Shown: positions 59,365 through 64,000 of the stretch, in pieces
Layout: every line of letters starts with the position of its first letter
How positions within the stretch are numbered: position 1 is the first letter of the stretch
Made by a program: the position numbers and the translations under genes
Notes under the pieces: model-generated
The model's input: only the letters and a program-made list of their open reading frames with translations
The model's database searches: none
What the model was told of the DNA's origin: nothing
Assembly: GCA_002224055.1 (NCBI GenBank)
Contig: AZLU01000117.1
Coordinates: 1-64,000, forward strand
Source: Pezizomycotina sp. ARF18
Taxonomy: Eukaryota; Ascomycota
Direction of reading: 5' to 3'
Length of the DNA: 64,000 bases

Positions 59365-60881
59365 CTAAGAACGGCCTTTAGAACCTTTGGCTCCTATCAA
59401 GCGCTGCCTCATCCTCCTTATGGAATCGTCAGCCGAAGCACCGAGCGGGCGAGCCGTCTTGGGATCGACGCTGGTGAGGTTGTTGACCGGTGCGATGGTG
59501 TACGTCTTAGGAACAGCAGTCGGGATGCGGGTGCGGTTGGGCTTGAGATTCGGAGCCGCCAGGGGATCTTCCTTTTCTCTGTTGGCGGCAGAGAGAATCT
59601 TAGGAAGGGTAGCCCTACATTGTAAAATTTATCAGTGAAAGCTGCTTTCGGCCCGTCGGCCGCGCCGCCGCGGGGGGATGAAGTGAGTTGATTGAAGGAA
59701 AGGAAAGGTAAACATACGATGGCGCATATGTCTGGACTGCGACTTTACGATGGCGTAGTTATCACTCTTGCCGAGGATTGGGCGAGACCACTCCTTATAA
59801 GCTTCTCTGCAGTCCTCTTTGATGTGATCTTCCGGCCTTACATCCTTCGTATAAAAACAGTACGATCTTGCCGAGGCCGCTGACGCGGAGGTTCTCGGTC
59901 TTGATGGGAGTTTGTGATAATGTTAAACAGGTCGCGCTGGATATTGTAGGCAGGCAGCGACTTGTCCGGGAGAGGCTCGAGCCAGAAGCGGACGGCTTCC
60001 AGAAGGTTGTTTTCCAGGATCGGTTCGATCAGGTGCCTCTTGTTGAAGACGTCCAAAACTTCTGTAGCATCTTAAGTTTGTTCATAGCTGGCAGGTTCTT
60101 CTCTTTATCTTCAGCATCCCTCTTAGCGGCCGAAGTCATGCGGTTCTTGAGATTCTCGATCATCTCATCTTGAGCTTTTTCGATTTCCTGTTATATACCG
60201 GGGAATAAAAATTAGAATGTTCGGTCTCCCCAACGGGCTTTTCCCTGTAAACGAATTCAAAAGAGTGTTTTCACGTACAATCTCGTCCTTCTTCTTCTTC
60301 TTCGGACGGTTAACCCCCGCTCTAAGAGCAGCGTCCATTTTGCGATCAAGCTCTTGCTTCTTCACTAGAAACAATAGTAAGATCGAGTTAGCCTAGACGC
60401 TCTTCTCTCCCCCCCAAAAAAAAAAAAAAAAGTAGAACATTTTTCCCCCGCAGAAGATCGATATCACGTACGTTGCTCAGCACTCAAAACCTTCGTCGGA
60501 GCCTCAGTCCTCATCTCCTCATCGTCATCGTCGGCTGGCCTCTTCCTCTTGCCGTCGCGCTCCTTCCTAGTACGTTCTTTGGGCCTGTCCTTCCTCGAAA
60601 CGTCGTCAAGCGGCCTGACGCGCTTCTGGATCTTTATTGATTCAGCCTGTCCTCGTCGATCTCGTGTTCCGCCTCCTCGACTTCCTGCTGGTAGCTCAGC
60701 AGGACTTCCTCGTCGATGTCGCTCAGCTCCGAATCCGAGTCCGAGTCGTGGTGGCCGCCCGCGCCTTCGTCTGCGCCGGCGGTGGAGTTTTGGCGACCGG
60801 TTCATCGTTGTCGCTGATGTCGGAGATGTTGAGCTCGGCGTCGACCCTCTTTGCCAGAGGGCTTTGGCCGTCGTCTGACAT
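59365..60881 (-). CDS. IWS1: Transcription elongation factor IWS1/SPN1
   Basis: IWS1 (SPN1) binds SPT6 and RNA polymerase II through a TFIIS N-terminal-like domain and acts in elongation and chromatin. The start at 60881 gives [20 protein letters not shown], followed by the acidic, disordered N-terminus (in other frames: DSDSE and [19 protein letters not shown]). An intron with GTACGT and TCTAG ends (about 60370-60472) precedes [20 protein letters not shown] and KKKKKDEI. A second intron precedes [15 protein letters not shown], then [36 protein letters not shown] and [11 protein letters not shown], the core helical bundle. Next come [16 protein letters not shown] and [13 protein letters not shown], and the C-terminal MAPINNLTSVD-like tail ending [16 protein letters not shown] at the TAG at 59365-59367. 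Frame breaks curable by one base occur in both the acidic and core parts. Confidence 0.93.
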
Positions 60882-61601
60882 TTTTTTTGTGTGTGTAGAG
60901 GATATATTCCCTCCCCGGGTTTAGGCTTTTTGAGATACTACTTAGGTACTTCTTTCAAGGCGTGCGTTCCTTTCAATTCGACAAGCGTTTTGATAGTAAA
61001 GGGTGAGTAACAATCCCGGATTTTGCCGCAATTCCGATTAATAGTTCTTCTGCTGTTTGCCAAATTACAAGTGAAATACTTTATTATTATTCCTTTGGCT
61101 TTTGATTCCTGTCGATACAGGAGATATAGGAGATGGAAAAAAAAAAAAGGGGGGGGGGGTGTGAAGATGGAATAAGGATGGAGGTGGGAGGAAAGGAGAA
61201 GGATGATGATGAGAGGTGGACGTTTCGATGGTTGGTTGAAGTATGTTGGCTGGCTGGAAGGAAAAAGGAACCACCAAAGAAAGTTCGTTAAAGGGGAAAG
61301 TTTTAAAGGGCGGTTTACTTTTTTATTATTTAGGAGGGAGATCTTCAGTAATTCGCCGCCCAAAAAATAAAAATCATTTTGAAGGGTCTTGGCATTAAAT
61401 TGAAACTTTATTACCTTTTTTTTTTTTTTTTTTTGAACTAGCGCAAAGGAATCTTTAATACTAAAGTGTTGACGACATTTTTCACCTTCACCTAAAATCG
61501 CACAATCACCACCACCATCAGTAAAGCTCCATTGCTTCCAGAAATCAACACACAGGCTCAACGGATTATATAGAACCAGTACAAATTAGAAAGAAGTAGT
61601 C
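60882..61601. promoter_or_regulatory. Divergent promoter region of IWS1 and TOM5
   Basis: About 720 bp separate the divergent start codons of IWS1 (minus) and TOM5 (plus). It contains an A10-G10 run near 61138-61158 and a T18 run near 61417-61434, both typical nucleosome-excluding tracts. The long minus-strand frame here (60938-61561) is mostly Phe/Pro from these tracts and is not accepted as a gene. No specific factor site was identified. Confidence 0.5.
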
Positions 61602-61906
61602 ATGTTCGGTGGACCAGGTTAGTTAACTCAAAGCAACCCGTCAACTTTCACCTGGATTTTGAATCGCTAACAAAGAAAACTTTTACTTTTCTTTCAATAG
61701 GCGCTGAACAACCCCTATCGCCCGCTGAGATCCGGAAATGGAGCAGGCCGCTGCGTCGACAATGAAGCAGGCTGTTATCGTGTGTGCGACGCTGTACATG
61801 GGTATGTTGACCGTATTTCAAAGCGTTACTTTGGTCTGTAAACTAAATAATACTCTTCTTTCCTTTAGCTCCCTTTGTCCTCGACTACATCGGCAGGTTC
61901 CTATAA
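61602..61906 (+). CDS. TOM5: Mitochondrial import receptor subunit TOM5
   Basis: TOM5 is a tiny tail-anchored subunit of the TOM complex that passes preproteins from receptors to the TOM40 pore. Exon 1 (61602-61617) reads MFGGP. After an intron 61618-61700, exon 2 reads AEQPLSPAEIRK and, one base later, MEQAAASTMKQAVIVCATLY. After an intron 61802-61868, exon 3 reads APFVLDYIGRFL and ends with TAA at 61904-61906. This matches the family pattern: MFGG start, acidic SPEE-like helix, a single C-terminal membrane span and a PF-LDY...F tail. The product is about 53 residues, the normal size. The single frame problem (GGAA(A)ATGG near 61738) is fixed by one A. The gene is too small to be found by an open-frame search and is carried by its splice sites. 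Confidence 0.88.
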
Positions 61907-62448
61907 AACGACTCCACGGCCTTGATATTTCCGAAAGACGCAAAATCGCATACGATAATAACTCATCATTCTCTTCCTCCTCTCTGCTTCTCGACACTGG
62001 TGTCTTTACCGAACTGTATGATATCGATTTTTACCACAGGCGGCTATAACATGCTGTTGTCTCCTTGAACGGTTATATTGGCTGTTTCACACAAAATAAA
62101 CGGGAAATTGGGCATGATCTATTGTACATAAAAACTTAAGGAAATTTAACAATATAAAAGGCAACCATGAAAGATTAGGTTAAGAGGTATAACATCACCA
62201 AAAGATCGAGAAAAGAAAACGTAAAATCCACCCGAATCGTCACTGTTTTTGGTTTCCTGCCGATAAAAGAGAAAAAGAGATAAAACTAAAAACTCGACTC
62301 CCGCAAGATGATGAAATATCGTTGAAGTTGAGACAAGGCATTAATGTGCGAGAGAAAGAAGAGGTATATACTTCATTGTACATGAAAAATAAAGATGTAG
62401 GTTCTTCGGTATAAAGGAAAAAGGAAGTAAGGTTGTGAGAGACGCTAT
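61907..62448. other. Convergent spacer between TOM5 and NUP57
   Basis: AT-rich 3' flanks. No gene recognised; a 70-codon minus frame at 62240-62452 shows no family feature. Confidence 0.55.
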
Positions 62449-63910
62449 TCACTTCATCTTTTCAGCCTTCTCTTTTTGCCATTTCTCAAATGTCTCCTCG
62501 ATCTGCCGTACTTCGTCTCTGAGTCCCTGGATACCCTTTTCGTGTGATTTCAAGACCTGCGAATACGAAAATTAGCCTCTGAACATATGTTATAGAAGAT
62601 TCCCCTGCAGCATGGGGCGCAAAGGAACGTACGAGTGCCATCTTTGGATCTGCGAAGGGTCTACGCTCTGCCCCGTCTCGGTGACCTCCGCCTCCATCTG
62701 CCGTGCCTTCTCCTTGACGATTGTCATCCGAGCCCATATCTCATTTACGCGCCGACCACACCGGGTCCTGGATCACCTTCGCAAGTGTCTCGAGGCGCTT
62801 CCGGAGCTCCTCCTCGTCGGACTGCAGCGCGTAGCCCCGGTTTTTGAGCACCTGAACCTTCGCGGTCAGCGACAGCACCCGGTGCGCGAGCTGCTGGTGC
62901 GCCCTAGCGCTTCGGAGAATTTGATGGTCGTGTAGAGGTCGTGCGTCTGCGCGAGCTCGTTGAGCTTGTTGTTGATCTGGTGCAGGCTGTGTCTGAAAAG
63001 GTTGATCTGCTGTTCCTGCTGCTGCATGCGGACCTGTAGGTCGGGAAGCCTCGAACAAGGACGGGACGGCCCTAACGAAAAAAAGCGGTTCTTGATTAGT
63101 ACAATATTCAGTTAAAGACTTTTTTTTTCGTAGGGAGACTTTATTTTTCTTACTTGGGGTTCGGTTTCCGCCTCATAGCCGCGTCGAACTTCTGCTTATC
63201 CTCACCGGGACCGGCTTCGTACGAGTTCGCGAGTATTTCATTCTCCGCCTGATGTACAGATAGTAATGGAAGTGGGAGTTTGGATCCCTAACGTCCCAGG
63301 CGCTGTGAATCCGCTCCAGTTGCGCTCTCACGTTGTTAACCTGAGACTGCGACTGCGCCAGCTGACTCTGCGCGAGTTGGCTCTGGCCGAGCTGGCTCTG
63401 TCCCATCTGGCTCTGCCAAAGCTGCGACTGGCCGCCGATGCTCTGGTTGAAACCCCCCATGCCGCTTTGGAAACCACCCGTGTTCGAACCTAATAAGCTA
63501 CCGCCGAGTAAACTCTGCCCTGGTTGTTGCTGCTGTTGTTGCGGTTGCTGTTGCTGCGATTGACCGAACATCGACGAACCGAGGAACGACTGCTGTGGCT
63601 GTTGTTGCTGTTGCTGCTGTGGTTGCTGCTGCTGTTGTCCCAGTGTACTGCCGAACCCAAATCCTTGCTGCGGCTGCTGCGGCTTCAGTTGATTGAACGG
63701 CGAGGCTCCAAACCCCGCTGTCTGCTGTTGCTGTTGCTGTTGCTGACCGAATCCGGTGCTGGCCTGCGGAGCGAAAGGCGACGAACTGGAGACACCCCGA
63801 ACGCACCGCCCTGGACGACCGATGCCTGCGGTTGAGAGAACAGAGTACCCCCTTGCTGCTGCTGTTGCGGCTGCTGTTGGTGCTGGCACCAAACCTCCGA
63901 ACAACGACAT
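62449..63910 (-). CDS. NUP57: FG nucleoporin NUP57 (NUP54 homologue)
   Basis: NUP57/NUP54 sits in the central channel of the nuclear pore with NUP49 and NSP1. The start at 63910 gives MSLFGGLVPAPTAAATAAAR. The N-terminal half is FG-repeat sequence in a Gln-rich setting: TLFSQ, GGAFG, STGFGQ, AGFGASPF, QGFGFGSTLG, SSMFGQ, then SQLWQSQMGQSQLGQSQLAQ. Next is the conserved ERIHSAWDVRDPNSHFHYYL, then EYEILANSYEAGPGEDKQKF, the coiled-coil part LAHRVLSLTAKVQVLKNRGY with ALQSDEEELRKRLETLAKVI, EIWARMTIVKEKARQMEAEV and QIEETFEKWQKEKAEKMK. The stop is TGA at 62449-62451. A small intron lies near 63070-63150. Frames change several times, partly inside the Gln-codon repeats, where length errors are likely. 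The order of domains and length of about 440 residues fit the family. Confidence 0.92.
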
Positions 63911-64000
63911 GTCGCTGAAGTTTTAACGCGGAAGAAAAAAAAAAAAAAAAAGGAAAAACGTTCTTTGATCAAAAAGAAATAGGAGAAAAACGAGGAATGA
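63911..64000. other. 5' flank of NUP57
   Basis: Ninety bases with an A18 run (read on plus), presumably promoter or 5' untranslated region of NUP57. The window ends here. Confidence 0.4.

Noticed and set aside
60938-61561. 207-codon minus-strand frame upstream of IWS1
   Set aside because: Lys, Phe and Pro runs from homopolymers; sits in the divergent promoter of two known genes.
63524-63835. Leu-rich plus-strand frame resembling a membrane protein
   Set aside because: It is the antisense of the Gln-codon repeat in NUP57 (CAG read as CTG).
1-64000. Biosynthetic cluster, transposon or virus-like element
   Set aside because: No synthase, transposase, reverse transcriptase, integrase or capsid motif and no long terminal or inverted repeats were seen; the neighbours are unrelated housekeeping genes.

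Overview
The window is nuclear DNA from a filamentous ascomycete fungus, most likely Pezizomycotina. The evidence is short GT-AG introns, gene families limited to or typical of ascomycetes (a CHS7-family chitin synthase export factor, a copper-fist regulator with two Cys-rich metal clusters, URB2/NPA2, TOM5, an IWS1/SPN1 homologue, a fungal PD-(D/E)XK-like protein, a fungal S9-like hydrolase), and moderately GC coding DNA separated by very AT-rich spacers full of A or T runs and microsatellites. I could not place it below subphylum from sequence alone. I saw no rRNA, tRNA, CRISPR array, virus-like element or recognisable transposon.

Layout. 0-2.5 kb: a minus-strand coiled-coil protein of unknown function and a PD-(D/E)XK-like protein. 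5.8-7.6 kb: a seven-exon CHS7-family gene on plus. 10.0-11.3 kb: an Asp/Glu/hydantoin racemase-family gene on plus. 12.8-31.6 kb: a long minus-strand block with a PUF (Pumilio) RNA-binding protein, an S9-like alpha/beta hydrolase, TFIIH subunit SSL1, a membrane-anchored double-psi beta-barrel (expansin-like) protein, a small single-pass membrane protein and a MAC1/GRISEA-type copper-fist factor. 35.7-40.1 kb: URB2/NPA2 on plus. 41.8-43.2 kb: a bestrophin-family channel on minus. 43.2-50.0 kb: a gene-poor AT-rich stretch. 50.1-50.6 kb: a candidate small secreted Cys-containing protein. 53-54 kb: a single-pass membrane protein with a PPAY motif. 56.9-58.8 kb: a Gfo/Idh/MocA oxidoreductase on plus. 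59.4-60.9 kb: IWS1 on minus. 61.6-61.9 kb: TOM5 on plus. 62.4-63.9 kb: FG nucleoporin NUP57/NUP54 on minus.

The genes are mostly housekeeping: transcription (SSL1, IWS1), ribosome biogenesis (URB2), nuclear pore (NUP57), mitochondrial import (TOM5) and mRNA control (PUF), mixed with cell-surface functions (CHS7-like, expansin-like, PPAY protein, secreted protein) and copper homeostasis. They do not form a pathway or an obvious biosynthetic cluster.

The most striking property is technical or evolutionary. Essentially every recognisable conserved gene, including normally essential ones, is broken into two or more frames, and wherever I could compare with family motifs the break is cured by one extra base, usually in a short homopolymer. 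I read this as uncorrected deletion errors in the assembly rather than mass pseudogenisation, but only read data can decide. Gene models therefore span several frames, and their boundaries are approximate unless a start, stop or splice site is quoted. I did not find a convincing new biological system. The best leads are the 11-bp phased repeat upstream of SSL1, the anchored expansin-like protein with a split barrel, the secreted Cys protein, and the unidentified exons near 51.6-51.9 kb.
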